DNA of 64,000 bases from CAMFLJ01 sp963702555 (GCA_963702555.1 CAVPCW010000012.1:372001-436000), one strand, 5' to 3'. Shown: positions 25,742-34,764, counted from the first letter of the stretch. A program made the numbers and translations. Notes: generated by a model not told the origin, from the letters alone.

Positions 25742-26782
25742 GGGTAGACCCCTGTGGTGGAGAGGCCGGTCTGCTCGGGCAGTCCGGCGAGGATGTTGGC
25801 GCACTGCACGGCCTGGCCGGAGGCACCCTTGGTGAGGTTGTCGATGGCAGCGATGGCCACGATCCAGCCGGTGCGGGCGTCGGCCCGGACGGTGACGTGG
25901 GCGGTGTTGGACCCGAGACAGGCCTTGGTGGAGGGCGAGCCCTCGGTGACCACGACGAATGACTCGCCCGCGTACGCCTGCCGGTACAGGTCGAGCAGCT
26001 CGGCGGTGGTGGTGCCGGCGACGGGCCGCAGGTAGCAGGTGGCGAGCATCCCCCGGTTCATCGGAGCCAGGTGCGGCGTGAACAGGACGCTCACGTCGCC
26101 GGCCGCAGCACCGGCGAGCCGGGCCACGGTCTGCTCCATCTCCGGGGTGTGCCGGTGGGTGAGCAGCCCGTAGGCGGTGAAGTCCTCGTCGACCGCGCAG
26201 AAGGTGGTGTTGGGCTTCGGGGGCCGACCGGCGCCCGACACCCCGGACACGGCGTTCGACCACGATGCCCGTGGTCTCGACCAGGCCGTGCTGCACGAGC
26301 GGGGCCATGGCGAGCGCGGCGGCCGTCGGGTAGCACCCGGGGGTGGCCACGGCGGAGGCCTCGGCGATCTCGGCCCGGTGGAGCTCGGGCAGGCCGTAGG
26401 CGAAGCCGGGCAGCAGCTCGGGGGCGGCGTGGGGCTCGCCGTACCAGGTCGGGTAGAGCTCGGCGTCCTGCAGGCGGAAGTCGGCGGCGAGGTCGACGAC
26501 CCAGCGCACCTTCTCCCTCAGCACCGGCATGAGCGCCTGGGATGCGCCGTGGGGCAGGCCGCAGAAGACCAGGTCGACCCGGTCGAGCAGGGCCGGGTCG
26601 TAGCTGTCGAACACGAGGCCCGGATAGGCCGCGGCCAGGCTCGGGTAGAGCTCGGCGAGGGCGGTGCCCGCCTGGCTGTCGCCCGTGGCGAACACGACCC
26701 GCAGCTCGGGATGGGCGGCACACAGCCGCAGCAGCTCCGCGCCCGTGTACCCGGACGCACCGATGATGCCGACGTCGATCAC
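25738..26782 (-). CDS. argC: N-acetyl-gamma-glutamyl-phosphate reductase; one apparent frameshift
   Basis: NADPH-dependent reduction of N-acetylglutamyl phosphate. It begins with the dinucleotide-binding motif VGIIGASGYTGAELLRL, includes VFCGLPHGASQALMPVL, and has the catalytic cysteine in ATPGCYPTAAALA. Near 26255 one extra base (GTCGAACGCC for GTCGACGCC) breaks VDAVSGVSGAGRPP. After correction the gene is 348 codons from this GTG. A GTG two codons earlier (26788) is possible; I prefer 26782 because TATGGT lies six bases upstream, fitting leaderless initiation, and the protein then starts in the family's usual position. First gene of the arginine operon. Confidence 0.92.
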
Positions 26783-26788
26783 CCGCAC

Positions 26789-26817
26789 ACCATACGGGTG
26801 ACTGCATTTCTATGCAA
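26789..26817 (-). promoter_or_regulatory. argC promoter with embedded ARG box (ArgR operator)
   Basis: On the minus strand TTGCAT (-35, 26812-26817), 17 bases, then TATGGT (-10, 26789-26794). The perfect inverted repeat TGCAT-N4-ATGCA at 26803-26816 overlaps the -35 and spacer, and resembles known ArgR operators. Binding of ArgR would block RNA polymerase, giving arginine feedback on the whole operon. Confidence 0.7.
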
Positions 26818-26824
26818 CTACCCT

Positions 26825-26876
26825 CGAACTGGTTGTGGATCTGCTCGCTGGGGCGTGCAGATCCACAACCAGTTCG
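26825..26876. repeat. Palindromic repeat copy 1 (pheT 3' end)
   Basis: A perfect 19-bp inverted repeat CGAACTGGTTGTGGATCTG with a 14-base loop CTCGCTGGGGCGTG. It starts 17 bases beyond the pheT stop and may terminate pheT. It is nearly identical to copy 2 at 47409-47462 (four differences within 52 bases). Confidence 0.8.
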
Positions 26877-26892
26877 GCGGAAGAGAGGTGGC

Positions 26893-29275
26893 TCAGGCGC
26901 GGAGGGTGGCGCCGAGGGTGCCCTCGACGGCGGTGACCACCGCGGCTCGGACCGAGGTGATGTCGTCGTCGGTGAGCGTGCGACCGGTGGCCTGGAGCCG
27001 CAGGCGGTAGGCCAGGCTGCGGCGCCCGTCGGGCACCGGGGCGCCCCGGAACACGTCGAACAGCGTCAGGTCGACGAGCAGCTCACCGGCCGCGCCCCTG
27101 ATGGCCGCGGCGACATCGCCGGCCGGGACGGCCTCGTCGACCTCGAAGGCCAGGTCGAGGTCGCTCGAGGGGTACCGGCTGATCGATCGGTAGGGATGCT
27201 CACCGTGGGGCAGCGCCGAGCGCGGCACCGAGATCGACCTGGAGCCAGGCGACCCGCTCACGGATGCCCAGGGCGTCGAGCACGCCCGGGTCGACCTCGC
27301 CGACCTCGCCCACGACGGTGCCGTCGAGGGTGAGCACGCCCGAGCGGCCGGGGTGGAGCCCGACCACGGCCTGGCTCTGGTCGATGCCCGCGCCCGGGAG
27401 GCCGAGCGTGTGGTGCAGGACCTCCCAGACCTCGACCGCAGCGATGGCCTCGGCGCCGGCCAGCACCACCGCCAGGTGCTCGCGCTCGTCGGGCAGGGTG
27501 GTGCCGGCCCGCGGGACGCCGAAGACCTTGCCGATCTCGAACAGGGCCACGCCTTCGGTGCGGTGTGACTCGTTGTAGGCCACCGCCCGCAGCAGACCGG
27601 GGCGCAGCGACGTGCGCAGCACCGACTCCTCGGCAGCCAGCGGGTTGGTGATGGTGACGGCCTCGGCCGGCAGGCCGGCGCGGGCGAGGTCGCCCGGCGC
27701 GAGGAACGGCAGTGGCATGGCCTCGTGCACGCCCAGGCCCACGAGGATCTGGCGGATGGTGCGACGGTCGCGCTGCAGCGGCGTGAGCGCCCCGATCTGC
27801 ACGGACGTGGGCACCCGCTTGGGGATGCGGCTGTAGCCGTGGTGGCGGGCGATCTCCTCGATCACGTCGGTCTCGGTGGAGCTGTCCGGCCGGAAGGTCG
27901 GGATGGTGACCGAGAACGTGCCCGGCTCGGCGGCCGGGACCACGCCGAAGCCGATGGGCTCGAGCAGCGACGGCAGGGCCTCGGGGGCCAGGTCGGTGCC
28001 GAGGAGGCGGTTGACCCGCTCGGTGCGGACGGTGACCGGGCTGCGGTCGGGGAGGTCGCCGTCGACGGTGACGTGGCCCTCGACCAGGCGGGCGCCGGAG
28101 GGGGCGAGCAGCTCGGCCAGGCGCCGGGCGGCGAGGTCGACGACCTCGGGGTCGGTGCCGCGCTCGAACCGGGCCGAGGCCTCGGAGCGCAGACCGAGGA
28201 ACTTGGAGCTCACGGCGATGGCCATGGGGGTCCAGAAGGCGCACTCGAGCAGCACCGAGTCGGTGGTCTCGGAGATCTCGGTCGAGGCGCCGCCCATCAC
28301 GCCGGCGATTCCCACCGCGGTGTCGGTGCCGTCGGCGATCACGCCGTCGCGGCCGCCGGTGAGGGTGCGTTCGACGTCGTCGAGGGTGAGGATGGTCTCG
28401 TCGGCCCGGGCCCACCGCACCCGCAGGGCGCCGTCGGGCAGCTTGGCCAGGTCGTAGGTGTGGTTGGGCTGGCCCAGCTCGAGCATCACGTAGTTGGAGG
28501 CGTCGACCACGTTGTTGATCGGGCGCATGCCCAGGTGGGTGAGCCGCTCGGCGATCCAGGCGGGCGACGGCTCGACCTTCACCCCGTCGATGACCCGGGC
28601 GTGGAACCGGCCGCACAGGTCGGGGTCGAGGATCTCGACCGAGATGCGGGCGGCGGCGTCGCCGGCGACGATCTCGACCTGGGGCTCGGGGATGGCGAAC
28701 GGCAGGCCGAGGCGGGCGGCGAGGTCGCGGGCCACGCCGGCGACCGACATGGCGTCGGGCCGGTTGGGGTTGATCTCGAGGTCGTAGAGGACGTCGGGGG
28801 TGATGCCGAGGGCCTCGCCGATCGGGGTGCCGAGGGCCGGGCCCTCCTCGTCCGCCGCCGTCACGATCATGATGCCGGCGTGGTCGTCGCCGAGGCCGAG
28901 CTCGCGACCGGAGCAGAGCATGCCGTTCGACCACTCGCCGCGGAGCTTGCGCCGGGCGATCTCGAGCCCGCCGGGCATCACCGTGCCCAGGGTGGCGAGG
29001 GGGACGAGGTCGCCGACGGCCATGTTGAAGGCACCGCAGCAGATCTGGAGGGGCTCACCGTCGCCGGCGTCGACGTCGACCAGCTGGATCTTGTCGGCGT
29101 TGGGATGGGGCCGGAGATCGAGCACCTTCACCACGACGATGCCGTCGAGGCCCTCGCCGATGTGGTCGATCGACTCCACCGCCATGCCGAGATCGCTCAT
29201 GACGTCGCCGAGCGCGACGGGGTCGTCCTCGGGGAAGGGCGCGAACTCACGGAGCCAGGACAGGAGGACCTTCAT
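26893..29275 (-). CDS. pheT: Phenylalanyl-tRNA synthetase beta subunit; one apparent frameshift
   Basis: Forms the alpha2-beta2 enzyme that charges tRNA-Phe. It begins MKVLLSWLREFAPFPEDDP; a tRNA-binding OB domain (about 40-150: LDLRPHPNADKIQLVDVD), B3/B4 editing, B5, and the catalytic-like core (YNESHRTEGVALFEIGKVFG) follow. Near 27212 one extra base (GGCGCTGCCCCAC for GGCGCGCCCCAC) throws the frame just before the C-terminal FDX-ACB anticodon-binding domain (PYRSISRYPSSDLDLAFEV). Corrected length is exactly 794 codons (793 aa). The ATG overlaps the pheS stop as ATGA. Confidence 0.93.
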
Positions 29276-30309
29276 GCGGGGAACTGCTCCAGGAAGCGGA
29301 CGTCGCCGGTGTACATCTCACGGATGTCGTCGACGCCGTGGCGCATGAGCGCGAGGCGGTCGAGGCCGAACCCGAAGGCGAAGCCGGTCCACTCCTCGGG
29401 GTCGAGGCCCACGTTGCGCAGGACGTTGGGGTGCACCATCCCGCAGCCGCCGAGCTCCAGCCAGCCGGTCTGGGCACAGGTGCGGCAGCCCTTGCCCTCA
29501 CAGAACACGCAGTTGATGTCGTACTCGGCGGAGGGCTCGGTGAACGGGAAGTACGAGGGGCGCAGCCGGGAATGGATCGAGCCGCCGAAGTAGGCGGACG
29601 TGAACGACTCGAGGGTGCCGGCCAGGTCGGCGAAGGAGATGCCCCGGTCGATGACCAGGCCCTCGATCTGGTGGAACACCGGCATGTGGGAGGCGTCGGC
29701 GGTGTCGCGGCGGAAGACCCGGCCGGGCATCACGGCGTAGATCGGCGGTGGCTGCTCGGACATCACCCGGATCTGCACGGGCGAGGTGTGGGTGCGCAGC
29801 AGCACGGTCTCGGGGTCGCCGAGGTCGACGTAGAGGGTGTCCCACATGCCGCGGGCCGGGTGGGCGGCGGGGATGTTGAGCGCCTCGAAGTTGTACCAGT
29901 CGGTCTCGACCTCGGGGCCCTCGGCCACGGCGAAGCCCATGCCCACGAACACGTCGACGAGGCGGTCCCAGGTCTGGGTGACGAGGTGGAGGCTCCCCCG
30001 CTCGCGCCCGCCGACGACCTCGGTGAGGTCGAGGCGCTCGGCGGCGAGGGTGACGGCCCGCTCGGCGCTCTCGAGGGCGGCCCGGCGCTCGGCGACGGCG
30101 GCGTCGATGGCGGCACGGACCTCGTTCATGGCCAGGCCGGCGTCGCGGCGGGGCTCGGGATCGAGGGCGCCGATGCCCTTCTTCAGCGCCGTGAGCTCAC
30201 CCTTCTTGCCGAGCAGCTCGGCCTCGACGGCGCGCAGCTCGTCGAGGGTGGCGGCCGCCGCGATGCGGGCCGGGGCCTCGGCCCCGATGCGGGTGATGTC
30301 GTCGATCAT
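29272..30309 (-). CDS. pheS: Phenylalanyl-tRNA synthetase alpha subunit
   Basis: Catalytic subunit with class II motifs. The N-terminal coiled-coil tRNA-binding region (about 1-90) leads into MGFAVAEGPEVETDWYNFEA, MWDTLYVDLGDPETVLLRTH, VFRRDTADASHMPVFHQIEG, and motif 3 FGFGLDRLALMRHGVDDIR. Residues around 255-275 carry a CVFCEGKGCRTC zinc-type cluster found in a subset of PheS. 345 residues is normal. The ATG overlaps the tsnR stop (ATGA). Confidence 0.96.
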   Translation of the reverse strand: MIDDITRIGAEAPARIAAAATLDELRAVEAELLGKKGELTALKKGIGALDPEPRRDAGLAMNEVRAAIDAAVAERRAALESAERAVTLAAERLDLTEVVGGRERGSLHLVTQTWDRLVDVFVGMGFAVAEGPEVETDWYNFEALNIPAAHPARGMWDTLYVDLGDPETVLLRTHTSPVQIRVMSEQPPPIYAVMPGRVFRRDTADASHMPVFHQIEGLVIDRGISFADLAGTLESFTSAYFGGSIHSRLRPSYFPFTEPSAEYDINCVFCEGKGCRTCAQTGWLELGGCGMVHPNVLRNVGLDPEEWTGFAFGFGLDRLALMRHGVDDIREMYTGDVRFLEQFPA

Positions 30310-31193
30310 CGGTCGTTGAGCCTGTCGGTCGAGCGGTCGGTCGTCCAATCGATTGCCGGGCCGGCGCTGCGGCGCTGGCGGGCCGCCTCGAAGAGCACCA
30401 CGGCACCGGCGACGGCGGCGTTGAGGGACTCGACCCCGGGGTCGAGCGGGATCGTGAGGTGCTCGTCGCTGGCGGCGACGACAGGGTCGGCGAGGCCGTG
30501 GGCCTCCGAGCCGACGAGCACCGCCACGGGGCCGACGAGGTCGAGGGCCTCCGGGGCCACTCCCCCCGTGGCGACGGTGGCCACCAGGCGACGACCGCCG
30601 CCGCGCAGCAGGTCGAGGGCCGCGACGGTGTCGGGGGCCTCGGCCACCGGCAGGCGCAGCACCGAACCGGCTGCCGCCCGCACGGCCTTGGGGCCGAAGG
30701 GGTCGGTGCTGGTGCCGGCGAACACCACGCCCGCGGCACCGGCGGCCTCGGCGGCGCGCACCAGGGTGCCGGCGTTGCCGGGGTCGGCGACGTCGACCAG
30801 CACGAGGATCGGGCCGGTGCGGCTGGCGTCGGCCACCAGGTCGGCGAGCTCGACCGGGCGGCGGGGCGCCACGGCGAGCAGGCCCTGGGGGGTGACGGTG
30901 TCGGCGGCCTTGGCCAGCGCCCCCGGGCCGAGCGACCAGACCGGGCACCCTGTGGCCGCCGCGGCCTCCACGGCGTCGCGCAGGGCGCTGCCCGGCTCGG
31001 CGGAGGCCCAGGCCTCGCCGTCGACGTAGACCTCGTCGATCGCGGCCCCGGCGGCCAGCGCCTCGGCCACGGGCACCGGTCCCTCGATCACGAACGCACC
31101 GGCGTCCAGACGCGCCCTACGGCGCCCCGAGAGGCGCCGTAGGGTGATCAGACGAGGGTTGTTCGCCGACAGCGGGGCCGGCTCGACGCCCAC
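30306..31193 (-). CDS. tsnR: SpoU/TrmH-family RNA 2'-O-methyltransferase (TsnR-like)
   Basis: SAM-dependent 2'-O-methylation of an rRNA or tRNA nucleoside. The 295-residue protein has an N-terminal substrate-binding domain (LITLRRLSGRRRARLDAGAF, then VIEGPVPVAEAL) and the SPOUT motifs VDVADPGNAGTLVRAAEAAG, VLVGSEAHGL and IPLDPGVESLNAAVAGAVVL. Position between rplT and pheS matches tsnR (Rv1644) in mycobacteria. GTG start, 23 bases past the rplT stop. A strong hairpin lies inside codons 17-26. The C-terminal tail repeats Asp/Arg (TTDRSTDRLNDR). Confidence 0.9.
   Translation of the reverse strand: MGVEPAPLSANNPRLITLRRLSGRRRARLDAGAFVIEGPVPVAEALAAGAAIDEVYVDGEAWASAEPGSALRDAVEAAAATGCPVWSLGPGALAKAADTVTPQGLLAVAPRRPVELADLVADASRTGPILVLVDVADPGNAGTLVRAAEAAGAAGVVFAGTSTDPFGPKAVRAAAGSVLRLPVAEAPDTVAALDLLRGGGRRLVATVATGGVAPEALDLVGPVAVLVGSEAHGLADPVVAASDEHLTIPLDPGVESLNAAVAGAVVLFEAARQRRSAGPAIDWTTDRSTDRLNDR
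31115..31144 (-). promoter_or_regulatory. 12-bp perfect hairpin inside the 5' end of tsnR
   Basis: CCCTACGGCGCC/GGCGCCGTAGGG with a 6-base loop, 49 bases into the coding sequence. It could slow ribosomes or polymerase and thus lower expression of tsnR-pheST relative to the ribosomal protein genes; this is speculative. Confidence 0.4.
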
Positions 31194-31216
31194 GAGGGTC
31201 GTCGGTGCGGTGAGGT

Positions 31217-31579
31217 TCAGGCGCTGGTCGACGCGGCGTTGGCCGCCTCGACCAGGGCGGTGAACGCCGCCGGGTCGGTGACCGCGAGGTCGGCGAGGAC
31301 CTTGCGATCGACCTCGACACCGCTGGCCTTCAGGCCGGCGATGAACTTCGAGTAGGTCGTGCCGTTGAGACGGCACGCCGCGTTGATGCGCTGGATCCAG
31401 AGCTGCCGGAAGTCTCCCTTGCGGGCGCGACGATCGCGGTAGGCGTACTGGAGCGAGTGCATGACCTGCTCGTTGGCGGCGCGGTAGGAACGGCTCTTGT
31501 TGCCGTAGTACCCCTTCGCACGCTCGAGCGTGGTCTTGCGATGCTTCTTGCTGGCGACAGCGCGCTTGACCCGGGCCAT
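31217..31579 (-). CDS. rplT: Ribosomal protein bL20
   Basis: 120-residue large-subunit assembly protein. MARVKRAVASKKHRKTTLER, AKGYYGNKSRSYRAANEQV and RDRRARKGDFRQLWIQRINA are diagnostic. Second-last of the infC-rpmI-rplT ribosomal cluster. It has GAAGGAG eight or so bases before its ATG. Confidence 0.97.
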   Translation of the reverse strand: MARVKRAVASKKHRKTTLERAKGYYGNKSRSYRAANEQVMHSLQYAYRDRRARKGDFRQLWIQRINAACRLNGTTYSKFIAGLKASGVEVDRKVLADLAVTDPAAFTALVEAANAASTSA

Positions 31580-31598
31580 CGGGTTCTCCTTCGTGTGG

Positions 31599-31629
31599 TG
31601 CTGCAGTGCAGTTCGAGCTGCAGTGCAGT
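31599..31629. repeat. Tandem 17-base repeat before rplT
   Basis: GCTGCAGTGCAGTT occurs at 31599-31612 and again at 31616-31629, with a three-base spacer. It sits in the 107-base rpmI-rplT gap, just upstream of the rplT ribosome binding site on the minus strand. Each unit contains CTGCAG and TGCA palindromes. Confidence 0.6.
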
Positions 31630-31686
31630 TGGTGTTGCAGAGCGGTTTCGGGATCGTCGGCGCCGATGGCGCCGCCGGGGTTCAGA

Positions 31687-31881
31687 TCAGATGCCGAGCT
31701 GGCGACGCACGCGTGCGGCGTCGCCGGGGGCGAGCTCGAAATCGCCCGAGAGGCGCCGCTTGCGAGCCGGCGACTTCTTCTCGAGGATGTGGTTGAGGTT
31801 CGCCTTGCGACGGGTGATCTTGCCCGAGCCGGTGATCTTGAAGCGCTTCTTGGCGCCGCTGTGGGTCTTCATCTTGGGCAT
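31687..31881 (-). CDS. rpmI: Ribosomal protein bL35
   Basis: 64 residues, starting MPKMKTHSGAKKRFKITGSG and containing ANLNHILEKKSPARKRRL. The shorter ATG is chosen because it gives the universal bL35 N-terminus; upstream in-frame codons are not conserved. Lies 62 bases after infC. Confidence 0.96.
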   Translation of the reverse strand: MPKMKTHSGAKKRFKITGSGKITRRKANLNHILEKKSPARKRRLSGDFELAPGDAARVRRQLGI

Positions 31882-31943
31882 TGGGTTCTCCGATGCTGGT
31901 TCCCGCACAGAGGACCTGCGTGCGGGTGGGGGGTTCTGGTGGG

Positions 31944-32651
31944 TCAGGCCTCGGTGGTGTCGGTGGCCTCGGCCGGAGCCTCGACCACCTCGGCCGGAGC
32001 CTCGGTCGTCTCAGTGGCCTCGGGTGCCTCGGCGACCGGGGTGGTGTCCGGGGCGTCGGTGACCGGCTGGTCGGCGGGGGCGCCGTCCTCGGTCTCGGCC
32101 TGGCGCCGCTTCTCGGCAGCGGCCTGGGCCTTCTTGTCGGGTCCGAGGACCATGGTCATGTTGCGGCCGTCGAGGCGGGGGTACACCTCGACACGTCCCT
32201 GGTCGACGACCGCCTCGGCCACCTGGTCGAGGATCTTGCGACCCAGCTCCGGGTGCTGCATCTCGCGGCCACGGAACATGATCGTGACCTTGACCTTGTG
32301 CCCCTCCGACAGGAAGTGCTCCACCTTCTTGGTCTTGGTCCCGAAGTCGCCGGCGCCGATCTTGGGCCGGTACTTCATCTCCTTGACCACCACGTTGGTG
32401 GACTTCTTGCGGGATTCCTTCGCTCGCTGCGCGGCCTCGTACTTGTACTTGCCGTAATCCATGATCCGGCAGACAGGTGGGTTGGCCTTGTCGGCGACCT
32501 CGACGAGGTCGAGCTCGAGCTCCCGGGCCATGGTGAGGGCTTCGGGAAGGGGCTTGATTCCGATCTGGGCGCCGTCGGGTCCGACCAACCGCACCTCGCG
32601 GGCGCGGATGCGATCGTTGATCCGGGGCTCGTTGTTGGCGGCCGTTGCTAT
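31944..32651 (-). CDS. infC: Translation initiation factor IF-3, apparently started at ATA
   Basis: Binds the 30S subunit and checks start codons. Family residues NNEPRINDRIRAREVRLVG run upstream of every ATG/GTG/TTG; the first codon that keeps them is ATA at 32649-32651, three codons after an in-frame TGA, with GAGGAG nine bases before it. The first usual start (GTG, 32594) would remove 19 conserved residues. E. coli infC uses the rare AUU for autocontrol, so a rare start fits. Later stretches are DLVEVADKANPPVCRIMDYG and MFRGREMQHPELG. The last 50 or so residues are an acidic Glu/Ala/Thr/Pro tail (EAPEATETTEAPAEVVEAP), longer than in E. coli. 235 residues. Confidence 0.9.
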   Translation of the reverse strand: MATAANNEPRINDRIRAREVRLVGPDGAQIGIKPLPEALTMARELELDLVEVADKANPPVCRIMDYGKYKYEAAQRAKESRKKSTNVVVKEMKYRPKIGAGDFGTKTKKVEHFLSEGHKVKVTIMFRGREMQHPELGRKILDQVAEAVVDQGRVEVYPRLDGRNMTMVLGPDKKAQAAAEKRRQAETEDGAPADQPVTDAPDTTPVAEAPEATETTEAPAEVVEAPAEATDTTEA

Positions 32652-33078
32652 GGCCGGTCACTCCTCATTCGTGCCAGGTCCTCCCTCGGCATTGCTGCTG
32701 TGCGTCCTGCTGGGTGTGGCGGTCGCAGTCGAGGTGGCCAGAGGCCGAAAAGCAACGACGGCGGACGCCGGTGGGAGCCGACGACCGCCGCGGACCAGAG
32801 CCGACCCCAGCCCGCACATGGCGAGGTGACGTCGGTTCCGGCTCGTGAGAGCCTTCGACCCGGGCGCACCGTTGTGCTGTCGGTGGATGCCGTCGGGACC
32901 GAGGTCGGGGCGGCACCGTCGCAGCGGTGAAGTGGCCGGGTGGGGGCGTAGCCCCGCTTCCGTTCAGTTGTGAGCGCTCTACGATAGCGATTCGGCCCGC
33001 CAGAAGCGAGCGCCGGCCCCGACGGGGTCGACGACGACCCTCCGGCGGGCCCCGATCCGAGAGCTTCGAGGAGACCTG
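32652..33078 (-). other. infC leader and divergent promoter region
   Basis: 427 bases without a supported gene. Nearest infC is the site GAGGAG. A possible attenuator on the minus strand, CGGCGG/CCGCCG (32759-32764 with 32785-32790), is followed by GCTTTT. For the plus-strand gene at 33079, TACGAT at 32979-32984 is a possible -10. A long leader before infC-rpmI-rplT is common because bL20 or attenuation controls it in other bacteria; no known leader structure is recognised here. Confidence 0.35.
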
Positions 33079-33579
33079 ATGAGCCTGTGGACGCCGGGTG
33101 GCGAGGTACCAGTGGAGCGTGGGGGCACCTCCCCCGACAGCGGCGTGGCCGGCCGGGTCGGCGGCCCCGACCTCGACGCGCTCAGCCCCGAGGAGCGGGC
33201 CCAGGCCGAGGCGATGATCGCCCAGATGGCCGACGTGCAGCGCCAGATCCTCTCGGCCCCGGCGGCGCAGTTCGTCACCAACCACGTGGTCGGCTTCTAC
33301 GAGCTCGCCGCCATCCACCTCGGCCAGGCCGAGCCCGACCTCGACGAGGCCCGGCTCGCGATCGACGCCATGGCCGCCGTGCTCGACGCCACCGAGGACC
33401 GCCTCGGTGAGGACGGCGCCGCGTTGCGCGACGCCCTCACCCAGCTCCAGATGGTGTTCGTGCAGGTCAGCGCGGACGTCAAGGCGGCCGCCGCCACGGC
33501 GGCCGAGACCGGCGACTCCGTCCCGGGGGCCGGCGGCGACGACGGCGACGCTGCCGTCGACGACGCCGCCACGCCCTAG
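33079..33579 (+). CDS. DUF1844-like conserved protein
   Basis: 166 residues, cytosolic and helical. The central part FVTNHVVGFYELAAIHLGQA followed by DEARLAIDAMAAVLDATEDR and a final LTQLQMVFVQV helix matches the DUF1844 pattern. The C-terminal 35 residues are Ala/Asp/Gly-rich. Function unknown. ATG with GAGGAG upstream. Its TAG stop shares one CTAG with the stop of the convergent small gene. Confidence 0.7.
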   Translation: MSLWTPGGEVPVERGGTSPDSGVAGRVGGPDLDALSPEERAQAEAMIAQMADVQRQILSAPAAQFVTNHVVGFYELAAIHLGQAEPDLDEARLAIDAMAAVLDATEDRLGEDGAALRDALTQLQMVFVQVSADVKAAAATAAETGDSVPGAGGDDGDAAVDDAATP

Positions 33580-33818
33580 GAGAGCGGCCCGACCGACAAG
33601 AAGCGGCCGTGCTCGTTGACCATCACGACGAGGGCCTCCCGGCCGTCGTCGAGATGCAGGTGGACGGCCTTGCCCACCTCGAGGTGCGGTGACGGCTCGA
33701 AGACGCCCTCCACGCCGTCATCGACGGGATCGTCGGCCGTGTGAGGCCCGAGCCGAGCGTGCACCCGCTCGGCACTCCGACCGTCCTGGATCTCACCTTC
33801 GACCCGTTCGGTCCGCAT
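33576..33818 (-). CDS. Small conserved-looking protein of unknown function
   Basis: 80 residues, acidic N-terminal half (MRTERVEGEIQDGRSAERV) and a compact C-terminal beta-rich part (VGKAVHLHLDDGREALVVMV) ending NEHGRFLSVGPLS. AGGAGG precedes the ATG at good spacing and codon use is like its neighbours, so I believe it is real. No family recognised. Convergent with the DUF1844 gene; stops overlap in CTAG. Confidence 0.55.
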   Translation of the reverse strand: MRTERVEGEIQDGRSAERVHARLGPHTADDPVDDGVEGVFEPSPHLEVGKAVHLHLDDGREALVVMVNEHGRFLSVGPLS

Positions 33819-33963
33819 CGGGGTCCTCCTGGCTCTCGACGGTTCCTGCCGTCACCGGTCTCTGCCCCTGATGTCGGCATCGGTACCCGGGCGCCGCAGG
33901 GCCGTTGGTGGTCGGGGCGCTCCCCCACCTGGGTGAGACGGCGCCGACCCGGTCGCGGGACGC

Positions 33964-34760
33964 TCAGCGGGCGAGGGCCCGGCGGTCGAAGAGCACGACC
34001 CCGACGGCCAGCACGACCACGGCGAGGGCGGCCAGCACCCCGGCGTGCCACCACGTGAACCCGAGGGCCAGCGGGCTGCCGGAAGTGGCGTAGAAGAAGG
34101 GCGAGAACCAGCGCACCGGCCGGAGCCCCTCGACCAGCTCCGGCAGGGTGCTGCCCAGGTAGGCGAGGGCGGCGAACGCGCTGGTGGCGCCGAGCCCGAT
34201 CGCCCGGGAACCGGTGGCCGCCCCGACCACGAGGGCCAGCCAACCGAAGACGATGCCGAGGAGCACGACGCCGAGGACGGTGCCGAGCAGGTTGGGGTAC
34301 GACAGCTTCAGGCTCACGATCGGGTCGCCGATCGCCAGGCCGACGACGATGACCGCGCCGATCAGCACGGCCTCGACCGCCACCACCGCGGCGTTCTGCA
34401 GCAGCACGCTCCGGCGCCGGATCGGGTGGGCGAGCACCAGGTCGAGCGCACCGGAGTCCTCGGCCCCGCCGATGGCCGAGGCGCCGGTGCCGATCGTGAG
34501 GACGAGCAGGAACAGCGGCACCATGAAGCCGAACAGCTCGGCCGCGAGATACCCCGCGCCCGAGGTGAAGTCGATGTCGGAGATGCCCATCATCGCCAGG
34601 ACGCTCTCGGGGTACTGGCTCATGAGGTCCTGCATGCCCGAGGCGTCGCGGACGGTCGGGAACACCGAGACGATCATCGCCACGTAGGCCGCCACCCCGA
34701 CGGACCACCACACCAGCGACCGGCGGCGGTCGCCGAGGGCCCGGGCGAGCACGGGGAACC

Positions 34761-34764
<4 letters not shown>
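33964..34764 (-). CDS. ABC-2 type transporter permease
   Basis: 266-residue integral membrane protein with about six hydrophobic segments: VWWSVGVAAYVAMIVSVFP near 20, FGFMVPLFLLVLTIGTGASA near 80, AVLIGAVIVVGLAIG near 130, LGTVLGVVLLGIVFGWLALV near 155, and a C-terminal ALAVVVLAVGVVLF. Partners the ATPase gene, whose stop overlaps this GTG as GTGA. Exporter of an unknown substrate, possibly drugs or lipids. Confidence 0.85.

Noticed and set aside
23595..25826. A natural ArgJ-ArgB fusion protein
   Set aside because: The continuous frame is produced by the extra base in argJ; the true stop NMGTS-TGA and the argB GTG are present and overlap normally.
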